From: Isoetes taiwanensis
Lineage: Eukaryota; Streptophyta; Lycopodiopsida; Isoetales; Isoetaceae
Direction: 5' to 3'
Length of the DNA: 64,000 bases
NCBI GenBank assembly: GCA_021234155.1
Contig: JAJEKV010000008.1
Coordinates: forward strand, 8,396,445-8,460,444
Of the stretch, positions 47,468 through 58,523 are shown in pieces (position 1 is the stretch's first letter; each line of letters opens with the position of its first letter). The notes under the pieces were generated by a model. The model did not search any database, was not told the DNA's origin, and was given only the letters and a program-made list of their open reading frames with translations. The position numbers and the translations under genes were made by a program.

Positions 47468-47752
47468 CCCACCACTGTGCGCCTGGGCCAGATTGGATTA
47501 CCAACCGAAAGAGTCTGGGCGCACTCTGTGAGGGGTCGACTGTTTTTGGGGCTATTTTACAATTTACAGGGAGTTTCTTAGTGTTATAACATACAACCCT
47601 ATCTAGAACTAAGGAAATAAGCCAAACTACACCATTAGTTTACTTAATTTGAACATCTAACTAGGTCAACGGAGGTCAACCACTCACACAGTGCGCCTGG
47701 GTGGAATCGGTTTGCGAACCGAATGGTGCTGGGCGCACTCCGTGAGGAGTGG
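47468..47752. repeat. Two further 73-bp fold-back repeats upstream of the H3-like frame
   Basis: Copies at about 47468-47539 and 47680-47752, same fold-back family as 45437-45918, with a start spacing of about 212 bp. The stem ends GTGCGCC and GGCGCACT are kept; the centres have diverged. Together with the downstream set, they bracket the H3-like frame on both sides. Confidence 0.8.
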
Positions 47753-47948
47753 CCTATTTTTGGCAATTTAGGTTGGGAAAGATGCTACACTTCACTAGCA
47801 ACCTATTATGGAGCTAAAATCTACCCATAAATTGGAAATTTTCCCAATTGTTCGAAGCTCTTGCTTGGGTGGCTATACCCCAAGACTCGAATCTACTGTT
47901 AGTCCTAAGGGGAAAAATGGCCAGTGCTCGATCTTGGATGCCAAGATC

Positions 47949-47963
47949 ATGCTCTGATACCAC
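47949..47963 (-). other. Primer binding site of the chromovirus
   Basis: The plus strand reads ATGCTCTGATACCAC next to the LTR; the minus strand therefore reads GTGGTATCAGAGCAT, complementary to the 3' end of initiator tRNA-Met. It fixes the element's orientation. Confidence 0.85.
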
Positions 47964-49557
47964 TGTGACGTCCCCTACTCCTTATACGATGCCCGCATCG
48001 TATTCGAAGGAGGAGCATTCCCCCTGGCAGCTGCCTGACAGGGGCCATCCACCTGACTCCACTCCCATGGGGCAGAGCCAGCAAGGGAAGAGTGGATGTG
48101 TCATTCATCCGTCTTCCATCGGATCGACCTATCTGCGGAAGCGTGAACAAACAAACGTGAGCACAACTACAATATACAAATACAATCACCATAGAGACAG
48201 TAACATCACAGAGATAACAATACCTTCATAGCAACCATACAATGGGGAGATCCTACCCAGGGCTCGGACTCAAGGGGGATGACTGACGGCTAGGCCTCCA
48301 GAGTTCATTGCAGACAGAATTCATGGCAATGGATTTGGCTGGCATAGAACATGGCTTAGGGTAGTCCACTCCATCCGCCCCTCCCGTGCACACTTTGCAG
48401 AGTAGGCTGAAAAGTGTTGGGACTTGGCCGTAGCCTGCCGGGTGAATAGCCAGAGGGGCTACTACTGCTGGGTTGCATCTCCCCAACCCCGATGAGGCAG
48501 GAAGAGAGTTGCCTCTCCTCCAGAGGTATCCATGCTCATCGCAGGCGGCTAGAGGGCCACTGCCCTTATTCGACTTGAACTCACTGGAAGGTCATATTCA
48601 CCACCCCACGAGTGTCGAGCTCATGCCTTGCCCACACGCAGTGACAAGCCATTAAGCCTAGCCCGCAGAGACCCCCGATAGGCTTTACTACCAGAGGGGT
48701 CAGTCCGCGATGAGACAAGTTCCTCCTTATCAACCGGCCTGGTCCCTTCACCCACAGCCAGGTGGGCTCCTGCGCACGGGCCGCAATTATGTGGGAACTA
48801 AGGTGCTATGCTAGGAGCATCTACTACACAGCCTTTAAGTCTCTACCCCCCTTCCCACAACAAGGAGATCATAGAGTGGAATACATGCAATATCACAGAA
48901 CAGAAATTGAGAATCATATCAATCTATCTACTTAACATCCAATGTTAGGTTCATTCGTTAGAGTCTCAGATCTAGGGATCTACAAGGCTGCCAGAGATGA
49001 TCTAACATACTAAACCAGCATATTGCCACGCCCAAAGACGGTTTTGCACAACAGAACAACTAGATACCTGCTCCTTGGCTTGCTCCTGATCCTCGAAAGG
49101 CGTCCATGCTCCTGATCTTGCCGAAGACGACTGCTACTTAGCAACCTGTTGTGCAAATCCGACTTTTCGGAGCCTGGCAATGCGATTTCGAGTCTTACCT
49201 TGGCCGAATTGGCCCAGGAAAACCCTAAATGCGAGAGAGGAAAGGAAGCTCTAGAGAACCCTAATTGGCAAAATGGAAGAGAGCTAGGGTCTAGGGTTTT
49301 AGCCCTTATATAGACCCTATCTAAGTTAGGGCATCCACATGGGCAAATGGCTTTAAGCCATTTGGAAATGGATGAACAAGGAACCTTTTGTTGTGTATGT
49401 TTAATTACATACCCAACATCCAAGGTGGCCCCCTAGGTGCAACCTTTAGCTCCTAGGTGCAACGTTATCCTGCTCTCAAGTACATGTCACTTGTGACATG
49501 TACGTGTGACGTGGCAGTATAATATACGTATTGGGGGCGTATATTATGCTGGAACGT
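47964..49557 (-). repeat. 5' LTR of the chromovirus
   Basis: 1.59-kb LTR matching 36165-37774. Its inner end touches the tRNA primer site. TCTA follows the outer end and also precedes the other LTR, a possible 4-bp target duplication, though the terminal bases here are not fully canonical. Confidence 0.9.
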
Positions 49558-49560
49558 CTA

Positions 49561-49963
49561 CAAAGAGTCTACATATGTAGAGTCTACAAAGGTTGAACGG
49601 GAGAGCAGCCTTTTAAGTTTTCTTATTTTTCTATATCTAATCAGCACTGAATGGTCAATGCATTTGTAGCAGTTGTAAACCAACCATAAATCTCAAACTT
49701 TTTTCACACACGAGTGCTTAAGAAACTTACATAGAGTTGGTAATGTTTTTATTAATTATATAATTCACTATCTAAAATGTCATATTGATGCAAGCGTACC
49801 TTTAGTCCCATGCAACAATAAACCTAATGTTGTATGGCAAACAGTAAACCTAATATGATGTTTGAAATATTCTCTACTCTGTGCCAAATCAAGGGCCATT
49901 AAATATTTGGCCAGTAAAACGCCCACCACTTCCAATGGTGCAAATGCTGCACATAGTTAGAAG

Positions 49964-49995
<32 letters not shown>

Positions 49996-52084
49996 CAAGG
50001 TCAAGCCATGCCCCTGCTGGCATGCATTGCAGATGGCAACGCACCCGGAGCCGGAGCCATGAGATTCAGCGAAGAAATTGTAGGCCTTCACCATGCTCTG
50101 GCTCCACACCCACAGCAAATCCATATCCGGCTGCACATAGTTAGAAGAAGGAAAAAAAACAAGAACGTGAAGGCATCCAGTCTCTGCCCCAATCCGCCTA
50201 CTTCGGTAAATCTGAGCAGACCGTATTCTCTATGCACTGCCCAAGCAGATCCGCATTCTCTATGCCCCTCTATGCCGCCTCTTCAAAACCGGATTCTCCT
50301 AACAAAACACAAATGAATCGACCTCAAGCAGAATCGGCCTAAATCAGCAAGCCTCAAGCAGCCGTCTCCTCCTCTGCGCCCCTTCTCATCCCGCCCCTTC
50401 TCATCCTCCTCTGCGCCTCAAGCCCGGACCTCTCCAGAGACATTAGTCCCTGACCTCTCCACCCGATCTCCAAAGCCAGAAGCCAAAATTTCTTTCTAAA
50501 TTCACACCATCACACCATGAAATTTCTTTGGCATATACGCCAATAAGCAGCTCAAACTGCTGCAAAAATACCCTCAAAATACGATTTGCAATACAATACA
50601 GCCGCCAAATCTAGGCCCAACCATGCCAGAGATACCCTCCCCAAATACCAAACGAAATAATAGAACATACTAATATTTCTAATATTTCATGGCAACAATA
50701 GACCTATTAATAAACCCAATGTTTCATGGCAATAACAAACTTAATTATGAACCTCATATTACGCATGTTACATAAAGTCTCGAAATAACTCCCAAATAAC
50801 TCCCGTTTATTGGCATTTGGTGGCATTTGATAACAAATTATCCCATTGCACATGTTAATAATAGAATAGAATATGATTTTATCGTCCACGGAGACATGGG
50901 TTGGTACCTTTCTATTTTCCAAACAATTTACTTGAAAAGCTTTATAGGTTTTGCTCCTTCATGGCTTTGGGGTTTATCAGATCTATAATAGCATCATCTC
51001 AAAAGTCCTCGCCGTGGTCTACGTTATGCAAGCAACAACGTAACCAATCTAGATAATAGATGGTCTACATGAACAAGACTTGCTTACCCCTGTTATGTCA
51101 TTTCAAGAGAGCACGTTAAGATGCAAAATGTATCTACAACAAAGAGCCAAAGAGCCAAGCTTGAGCCTAAATACACCACTAATATGGAAAGTTGCTGTCA
51201 GATTCATTAATTTGAAGCTTGACAATGTTTTATAGATATAACTATGTGCAGAGAGATAAAGCATTCATCAAGCATAGGTAGTCTACAGATGACATGTAAG
51301 GGGCAATTTAGGTTGTCTGTTCAATTCATAAGTTGACCGCTCTTCAATTCCTTATTTTGGCATCGCTTATTAGCCCGATGCATCTTAATTGTAAGATCAA
51401 GCTCAAAATTATTTTAGGCAAGATACTTATACAACTGACAACTCCACTATCACTTTGGCCATGCTTATATCTAAGCATTTTGGTTTGATAACCATATAAT
51501 ACTATATAATCTATTGAATATGAACATAGTTTGATGGTAATTTAATAGTAATTGTTATTATCATATAATATTAGACCATATTGGACTCAAATGTTCTCCA
51601 TGTTGGGCATCTACAAGGCGAAATATGGAACTTGCATTGCAATACTTAATTAATTATCAATGCAATTCAGACCAGACCTATGCACTCATTACCTCATTGT
51701 ATGTGAATGAAACAAGTGTAATATGCTATTAAACGAATGAAGACTTCACATAATCTCCTATTTAGATTGACATCACCTACAAATGCAAGGGATTAAGTTC
51801 AATTCCTTAAATAGAACCATATTTATGCCCGGCAACGCCGGGCACCCGTTACTAGTATATCTTTATTTTTGAATATATGATGATGGCTATAGAAATTTGC
51901 TAGTCCTTGTTACATTTGTTATTTGTTTCGTATATATGATATCATAATAAGAAATGCACATATGATACTTTGTAAAAATAACAAGCTTTGTTTGTTGCAC
52001 ATGGGTATTGAAGGATATATTGAAATGTTTTCACCAATTATCGGCAGAAAGATTGTTTTAGCATAGCAAAAAAATTTAAAACTC
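49561..52084. other. AT-rich intergenic DNA, likely Helitron interior
   Basis: Contains a 26-base A run near 49970-49995. A short duplicated motif (GCACATAGTTAGAAGA near 49951 and 50134) flanks a 180-bp GC-richer piece that reads MPLLACIADGNAPGAGAM, not recognised. No host gene is visible. The stretch leads to the Helitron end at 51855. Confidence 0.4.
51827..51855 (+). mobile_element. Helitron 3' terminus
   Basis: GCCCGGC-AAC-GCCGGGC hairpin (51827-51843), then ACCCGTTA and CTAG (51852-51855) followed by T. This is the classic plant Helitron ending. The chromovirus may lie inside this Helitron, but I could not locate its 5' TC end. Confidence 0.75.
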
Positions 52085-52372
52085 TTATATTTTGGGGTTT
52101 GAGATGCTTACTCCTGTCTGTCTACAACATTCTAAAAGACAATTTCAATGCTTTCTATTTTGGGCTTCAGGTGCTTATTCATGTGTGTCTACAATATTAT
52201 AGAAGATACTTTGAAAAGTTTCTATCTTGGACTTGAGGTGCTTATTCTTGAGTATCTACAACATTCTAGAAGACAGTTTCAAACCATTCTATTTTGGGCT
52301 TGAGGTGTATCTACAACAATCTAGAAACCACTTTGATAACTTTCTATGTTGGACTTAAGGTGCTTACTAATG
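52085..52372. repeat. Tandem repeat, 56-70-bp unit, about four copies
   Basis: Repeats of TTGGRCTTGAGGTGCTTA followed by TCTACAACATTCTAGAAGAC begin near 52092, 52162, 52228, 52293 and 52349 (last partial), with moderate divergence between units. Confidence 0.75.
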
Positions 52373-52707
52373 CTAGTGTTGGCGTCAGCATGTAACATTA
52401 GTGTTCTGCCACCACCACCAGTGCTCAAGAGATGCATGCCTACACAATCCACATCAGAAAATGTGGAGCAGATAAACATGTCTACACAAACTATGGACGA
52501 GGAATTATTGCACCTTAGACATGTAGAGACTCCCAGCTTTGAGATGGATTTATTGTTGGATGATAGTTAACAAACATAGGCCCTCAACCTCTATATTGTG
52601 GTATTGCAGAGAAGAGTGACTGCCCTGCTATAGATAAGGCCACATACTAAACCCAATCTAGATGAAATAACAATTAAGGGTGAAAGCATGTTGTAGTGGA
52701 ACACCCT
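52373..52707. other. Short unrecognised open stretch and left flank of transposon 2
   Basis: A plus-strand frame of about 65 codons ending SFEMDLLLDDS at 52570 looks exon-like but matches nothing I know. The flank just outside transposon 2 reads ACACCCT, so with the element start it forms ACACCC-T-GGGTGT. Confidence 0.4.
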
Positions 52708-53005
52708 GGGTGTCCCCCCTGTCCCCCCTAAAAATGTGGTGGGAGATATCAAATTTGTGGTGCGATTTTAAATGTTTGTTTGGCGCCTAGTGCATGTATT
52801 GCCCGGATTCAATCATTTCTTGAACTGCAACAACCCAATTCCTACGCCACCCGTCCCATTCCAATTTCCTACGCCACCCGTCCCATTCCAATCTCCACCG
52901 AACCGATTTCTAAACCCACGACCTACCCGCGCCTTTCCTGAAGCACACGGCTATGGCGCTTAATCCGGTTCATACCTTCAATCATTTAATTTGGAAGCAA
53001 ATCTG

Positions 53006-56000
53006 CCTAAAATCTCAAACCGGAGCACAGGTAAGAGAAAGAGAACTCCAGAACAAGAACGGGATCATAAAAGATGCCAAAGGAAAAGACAAAGGGAAGC
53101 TAAAGAAGAATTAGCAAAAATTGCATCAGCAGAGGGAGGATCCACCAGAACGGCCTCTACTAGGCGTCGGATGGTATTAAAATTGTTATCTTCATTTCAT
53201 AGCACCACTAAAGGCTTGTCTAACAAATGATAAGAAAGAGGTTTTACTAGATTATCCGCAGGATGACACAATGGACAGCGATTTTGGCTAAGAGCTGAAA
53301 GATTTGCAAGCCAAGAGCATTGTGGTCAGCAACCCCTCGTGGCTTCCATTCAACTTGTGAAGAAGTCTAACAGCAATGACAGTTTAGCAGCCAAGAGTAG
53401 TTGCCTTGCTATGGCCGTAAGAGAGGAAGCTTAATACCGAAAGTGCTAATCCCGCCGGTGCTCTGGGTTTTGGTAAACCTATTTGGGTGTTCATCCTAGG
53501 AATCTTACCAAAGCAAAATTGAAGAGGGAAGAGATAGATTGCAAAGGGGGAAATGGGTTTTGTACAAAAGAGTTAGAAGAGCGGATGCAATTCCCAATTA
53601 CGTCATAGAACTTGTGCAGCAATTTTGGACCGAAAAACAAGAGGGTCTCTCAAATGCAAAGGATGTTAAGTTCGTAAGATTGGAACGAAATGTAAGAGAG
53701 GATCATGCCACTCACTATCCGGAAGAATCACGTTTATTTCATTTCTTCATCTTCACCACATTTTTTATTGTTAATGTGGTATGTGGTATGTGGTTAGTGA
53801 TTGCTTGTGATATGTGGTTGTTGTGGTGAGGCACGTGGTGTGAAATAAATGCTGTCAATATATGCTTTGTGGTGCCTAGTGTGGTGAATAACATGGTGTA
53901 AAAAATACATCTTTGTAATATATGCTATGTGGTGCCTAGTGTGGTGAATAACATGGTGTAAAATAAATGCTGTAATATATGCTATGTGGTCCCTAGTGTG
54001 GTGAATAACATGGTGTGGTGCCTAGTGTGGTGTCTAGTGTGGTGCCTAGTGTGGTGCCGGTGTGGTGCCTAGTGTGGTGAAAAATATGGTGTAAAATGAA
54101 TGTTTGTAATATATTCTATGTGGTGCCTAGTGTGGTGAATAACGAGGTGTAAGATGAATGTCCATAATATATGCTATGTGGTGCCTAGTGTGGTGAAAAA
54201 ATATGGTGTACAATAAATTATGTAATATATGCGTTGTGGTGCCTAGTGTGGTGAATAAGGAGGTGTAAGATGAATGTCCTGTAATATATGCTATGTGGTG
54301 CCTAGTGTGGTGGAAAATGTAGTGTGCAATAAATATGTTGATCACCTTGTTATCTTCCTTGCGCTTTGCAATTGTTCAGAAAATTCAAGACGGAACATCC
54401 TAGTGTTATGATCAAACAGAGGATGTTTGAAAAGCCGAAAACCATGGTTTGTTGTAAAATTAAAGGACTTCAATAGTTGCTTTGCCAGATATACCATGTT
54501 AGAATGCAGATGCTAATAGATGGCTTCAATAGTATGAGAACTAAGCACCCAAAAAAGTGCAGCTGCACTTGTCGACTTTGCGTGTTTATATATGGTGAAT
54601 GCATGCCCCCGAATACAAAATAAGTAGCACAAGAAGTCCGTGGGTGGAATTTTATGTGAGAAAACTAGCTTCCAACCTTACCATAAGAGGGAATGCATTC
54701 GGGTGAGTGTAAAGAGTGTGGGATTAAGAAGTTCCCTATCCGCCCACATGAACAATCTAGTGATAGTGGCATGGTGAAGTGGGAATACCTAGACTATGAA
54801 AAAAAACCGTATTCGTGAGATGGCAGCAAGAAGTCTAAGCTCGCTCACCAACACAATGAAACCGCAAGTCTTCCATCGGTGAACAAAATGTTGGAGAAGC
54901 TTCCAAATTTTCCTTTACACAACTTCGGATATAAGTGGCAAAGTGTGCCAGCCCGATAAAGAACTCCTTGATAACTTGCCCGAGATGCTTACCTATCCGT
55001 GGTTGACTTCGCAGAGAATTATACTTTTAAGGAGCGTAATGAAGTTCAATCCATGCGCCGGGTCAACAACCGTGATAACTATATTTGTTCAAATAACCTA
55101 TCGCTTGATCCACGCATGACACCATTGAGAAGGAAACACACTACTATGTGCCGGATGATAGGGAACATGACACACTTTTTGTTCAACATTGTTTTATGAA
55201 ACATTTTGAGTACTTAAAGCGAAAGGCAATGTCCCCAAACAAAGACTATTTTCGATGGTGCCGCATCACAATTCAAAGCAAACCCGATCATTTTATTTTG
55301 TTGGAAGGTACGGTTGTGATACAGAGGTCAACATGATGTGGAACTTCTTTGGATCAAACCATGGAAAAGGTGAACATGATGGGAAGGCAGCAGAATTGAA
55401 AAGATGGATAATGAGGTCTACAAAATTAAACATCCCGACATTAAACTAGATAATGCCCATGATGTGGTGAAAATTGCGCAGAGAAACAATTTCAATGTGG
55501 TACATCCGAAAGTGGACTGAAAATGGAAGAAAAGTTCTGAGATACTTCGGGAAATAAAACCCGAGGATATCAACAGGAAAAAGGCTTGGGGTGCGAGACA
55601 ATTCCGAAACCCGTGCAAATTCATTCAAATCCATGGATTCAAGATAAAGAAATCCAACACGCCTACATACCGTAAAGCTATCATGTTTTTGCAAAGAATT
55701 GTTTGGATGGAAAATTGGACATGTGTGAGAACTAATTGTATGTAGATGAATGGGACCTTGTAGTCGTTGAACCATCCTCCAATGTTCATGCAGATGTGGA
55801 AGAGACCCGCAAGTCTACCGTGCCACTATACTCAACCTTGGCAAATGTACTTGCGAAGCACTTAGAGAAGGAGACAAACTTTGCGCTTTTGCCGCCCTAA
55901 AGGGAACGAGGAGGATTCTGTATTTTGGATGTTGCTATGCACCAAGCCAAAATTTGAAGTTGAAAATGATTTCAAGCAGAACGGAAACTTGTTTATGAGA

Positions 56001-56252
56001 GGTGAAACCGTTGTGGAGGGCATTTACTATAGAAAGAAGCCTCGGTCAAAGGTGATGTATGAGTTGTTGACAAACGAGCCAAAGTCACTTGTATTCTCTA
56101 CTCAAATTTGTGCTATTCGAGTTCCCATGCAGCCAGATCAAGAAAGGTGCTCGAATCTGTTTTGCTAGAGACCAGGCGATGAGGAAAAGATTCTAGAAAA
56201 CTTGCCCGAGGTTTTATCTGATGAAGATAGCATGTCTGATGAAGAATAGCTG
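53006..56252 (+). pseudogene. DDE-like transposase remnant of transposon 2
   Basis: Same domain order as the transposase of transposon 1: basic helix (KRKRTPEQERDHKRCQRKRQ); a block with KWVLYKRVRR and FWTEKQEGLSNAKDV; KFKTEHPSVMIKQRMF; Cys clusters KCSCTCRLC and ECKECG; then VVDFAENYTFKERNEVQSM, PDDREHDTLFVQHCF, FDGAASQFKANP, and MMWNFFGSNHGKGEHDG. The C-terminal domain reads KQNGNLFMRGETVVEGIYY. DDREHDTLFVQHC is identical to transposon 1. Frameshifts separate the DFAENYTF, DDREHD, FDGAASQ and HGKG parts, and there are several stops, so it is more decayed than copy 1. Confidence 0.75.
53828..54335. repeat. GTGGTG minisatellite in a transposase intron of transposon 2
   Basis: About eight to ten copies of an approximately 60-bp unit built on GTGGTGCCTAGTGTGGTGAA and GGTGTAAAATAAATG, with some units shortened to 15-25 bp near 54015-54065. 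It sits where transposon 1 has an intron of only 79 bp (20065-20143). Confidence 0.9.
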
Positions 56253-56449
56253 AACACATTCTTACAGGTTAGGAAATGATTCAGAAATTTTGAATATGTT
56301 GTTGTGTCTTGCCTTGTTTGGGAATAATATAAGAAACTCAATTCCATGCTCAATTGTATTTTGATGTCCCTTGTTTCAATGTAATATGTTTGCTTCTGAT
56401 GTAATATGTAATTGTATTTTGATGTCCCTGATGTAACATGCCCCAGGTT

Positions 56450-56530
56450 CACCACATGTTTCACCACATGTGTTTCACCACATGTGGTGACACATGTGTT
56501 TCACTACATGTTTCACCACGTGTTTCACTT
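56450..56530. repeat. TTCACCACATG repeat cluster
   Basis: Several direct copies of TTTCACCACATG plus the palindromic core CACCACATGTGGTG, between the transposase and the next frame of transposon 2. A similar cluster (TTTCACCACAG) lies at 58630-58700. Confidence 0.75.
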
Positions 56531-56884
56531 TCTGTCTCTTCTCCCGACACAGATAGATCCTTCTGAACAGCTTTTCTACTGAAATGCTTTCCTTTTCCTT
56601 AAATTCTCTCGGTCCCATCAATTCCTCTCATCATCCTTTGGCTGACAGCCGTACCCGAAAATCATTATGGGATGGCGAAAATTAATGACCTCGGGCAACC
56701 CAAAAGGCCCGAGATGCCATTCTTCTTGCTCCCCGACCGAAGTTTCTGATTTATTACAGCAGTTCGGGGCGAGGGCAGTTTGTTAAAGGTCCTTGGGAAG
56801 CAGTTTATAGTTTATAGTTTACAGTTTACAGCTGGGTGGGAAGCAGTTTACAGTTTACAGCTTACAGCAGCTACTACAGCAGAC

Positions 56885-57520
56885 ATGGCCAACTTCACCT
56901 CTTGGATGCTACAAAACGATGGAGTGCCGGAATGGGACAATGTGACCAGAGAAGAAGAGCCCATAATACCTAGGCGTGCTGTCCCGATTTTCAGCCATGC
57001 AGAATGGATGGACATGCTCAGGCAACAGAAATTACTCTATTCACCGGATGAGAATATGACCACAGAAATGCTGAAAACTCTCACCAGGAGGTTGAATTGT
57101 ACACCACAGCTCCCAGACCTCTCAACTTACTTTGCCTCCACTGAAATTTTTACACACCAGCATCTTTGGCCCGTTCCTCATACTATTGACCAGGATCTGC
57201 AAAGGTTGAGACCTTTTCTGCTTAATGGCTACCAAGCCTTTATGCTAGATAGGTTCCTCTTTTGTTATGATAGGTTGTTTACAGAGGACCAATTCCTTCA
57301 CTTCAGGGATATGTACTATCATCACAAGGCCTTGCAGGATGGATATGGAGAAGCTGCTATTCTGTTTGGTAACACTCCACCATTATGGTTTTTTGCTTTC
57401 CCTCCAGAATGGGAGCAAATAGGCTGGGAAGCTGACCCGGTGGCCACTGATCTGGTGATCATAGAAGATGACGAGGAGGAGCTGGACCCAGATCTCTTTT
57501 TGATAGACCCACAGGAATGA
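56885..57520 (+). CDS. Intact 211-residue protein of unknown function inside transposon 2
   Basis: The single frame is open from an earlier ATG at 56780; I prefer ATG 56885 (MANFTSWMLQNDGVPEWDNV), because the upstream part is translated TTTACAGTTTACAG repeat. Landmarks are PRRAVPIFSHAEWMDMLRQQ, LPDLSTYFASTEIFTHQHLW, QAFMLDRFLFCYDRLFTEDQ and an acidic tail DDEEELDPDLFLIDPQE. Polyadenylation-like AATATAAAT follows the stop. It is aromatic-rich and without a signal peptide. Transposon 1 has no counterpart, so it may be cargo or an element gene lost from the other copy. No family recognised. Confidence 0.6.
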   Translation: MANFTSWMLQNDGVPEWDNVTREEEPIIPRRAVPIFSHAEWMDMLRQQKLLYSPDENMTTEMLKTLTRRLNCTPQLPDLSTYFASTEIFTHQHLWPVPHTIDQDLQRLRPFLLNGYQAFMLDRFLFCYDRLFTEDQFLHFRDMYYHHKALQDGYGEAAILFGNTPPLWFFAFPPEWEQIGWEADPVATDLVIIEDDEEELDPDLFLIDPQE

Positions 57521-57599
57521 AAACAAGTGTATATAATCTGAAATGTAACCTTATGTAATCATTTTATATGTTTAATATAAATCTTCACTCTTCAATCTT

Positions 57600-58100
57600 T
57601 TACCGCTTAATTGACAGGTGAAAGTGACACACGTAAAAATTACATTAAGGATGAACGGAATGGGACAGAGAAACACATGATGAAACCCACTACCGAAATC
57701 TGTCACATCAAATGCAAGTTCAATCATTCAAAAGTCGGTCAGGCAGAAAGATTGAGGGAAACCCTAAATCTAGTTTTGCATGCGCACATTGGCTTATCCC
57801 GATCCAGCTATGGCGGCTAAGAAAACGTAAGGAGAACACGGGCACAAACAATTTCGCCAGGTTCAAATGCAATGCGATCCGTAAGACCTATACCGGAGCA
57901 AATAAACCAGAACGAGGGCGATATTAGAGGAGCCGAGGACCCATGAATTCGAGGTATTCTAGGCTTAAAACATAGGTTAATTCCCGATGGGCTTAAAGAA
58001 TTAGAAGCCAAGGCGCGTGATAGGCGGTTGCCTTTCTTATTACTAATGATGTTGTTTTACACGATGCGCCGAGACTTAACTTACTTAATGCAAGAAATGT
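57600..58100 (+). other. Possible upstream exons of the following frame
   Basis: Plus-strand open pieces around 57614-57820 and 57910-58080 (GLKHRLIPDGLKELEAKARD, RRDLTYLMQEM) may be exons of the gene that continues at 58125, but frames do not join simply. Not recognised. Confidence 0.3.
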
Positions 58101-58124
58101 AGCAGCGTGGTTCTCGGGGTGGCG

Positions 58125-58523
58125 ATGATTCTCGAGGATGAGTTCGCAGCTCTCCCATGCTTGACCGAAGAGGATATGTTCATCGAACTAAAGCAGGAAA
58201 TGATCCATGCTTCAGCCATTAAAAAAGTGCTCAACAGGCCAGCTGCATGGAGACACAACAACCTGAGACAATACTTTGTGAATCTATATCATAAGTGGGA
58301 GCAGAAACGAGAAGCTCATGTTTTAGCGTTGCTGGATTTCACCAACTATTCAGCAGAAAAACTTGATGAAATCTTGGACATACTTGGAAGAAGAAGAGTT
58401 ACAGATCTCACAATGCAGGATCTGATTGAGGCCCAAGAATCAGATGTCATCATTAACCTCTTCAAAACAGCTATTATTATATCTCTAATGCATTTTGATA
58501 ATACTAGAAGCTCAGGGTTATAG
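58125..58523 (+). CDS. 132-residue helical protein of unknown function inside transposon 2
   Basis: Intact frame from MILEDEFAALPCLTEEDMFI to HFDNTRSSGL. It is mostly alpha-helical in appearance (KQEMIHASAIKKVL, HNNLRQYFVNLYHKWEQKRE, AEKLDEILDILGRRRVTDLT). It follows the 211-residue frame on the same strand and may share a transcript. A CACCACAG repeat cluster begins about 100 bp after the stop. No family recognised. Confidence 0.5.
   Translation: MILEDEFAALPCLTEEDMFIELKQEMIHASAIKKVLNRPAAWRHNNLRQYFVNLYHKWEQKREAHVLALLDFTNYSAEKLDEILDILGRRRVTDLTMQDLIEAQESDVIINLFKTAIIISLMHFDNTRSSGL

Larger units (their letters stand above)
36165..49557 (-). mobile_element. Ty3/gypsy chromovirus, 13.4 kb, with histone-H3-like extra frame
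   Basis: Fossil LTR retrotransposon on the minus strand. Order of parts: 5' LTR (47964-49557), primer site, H3-like frame, two further frames, gag, protease, reverse transcriptase, RNase H, integrase, chromodomain, purine tract, 3' LTR (36165-37774). The LTRs differ by only a few percent by eye, so insertion was recent. The pol region looks broken, with roughly ten interruptions, while the H3-like frame looks whole. The length and the 4.5-kb stretch between primer site and gag are large for a chromovirus. The polyprotein order and terminal chromodomain place it in Metaviridae, chromovirus branch. Confidence 0.9.

Noticed and set aside
53828-54335. Possible CRISPR-like array
   Set aside because: The units are directly tandem without unique spacers, and this is eukaryotic DNA; it is a minisatellite.
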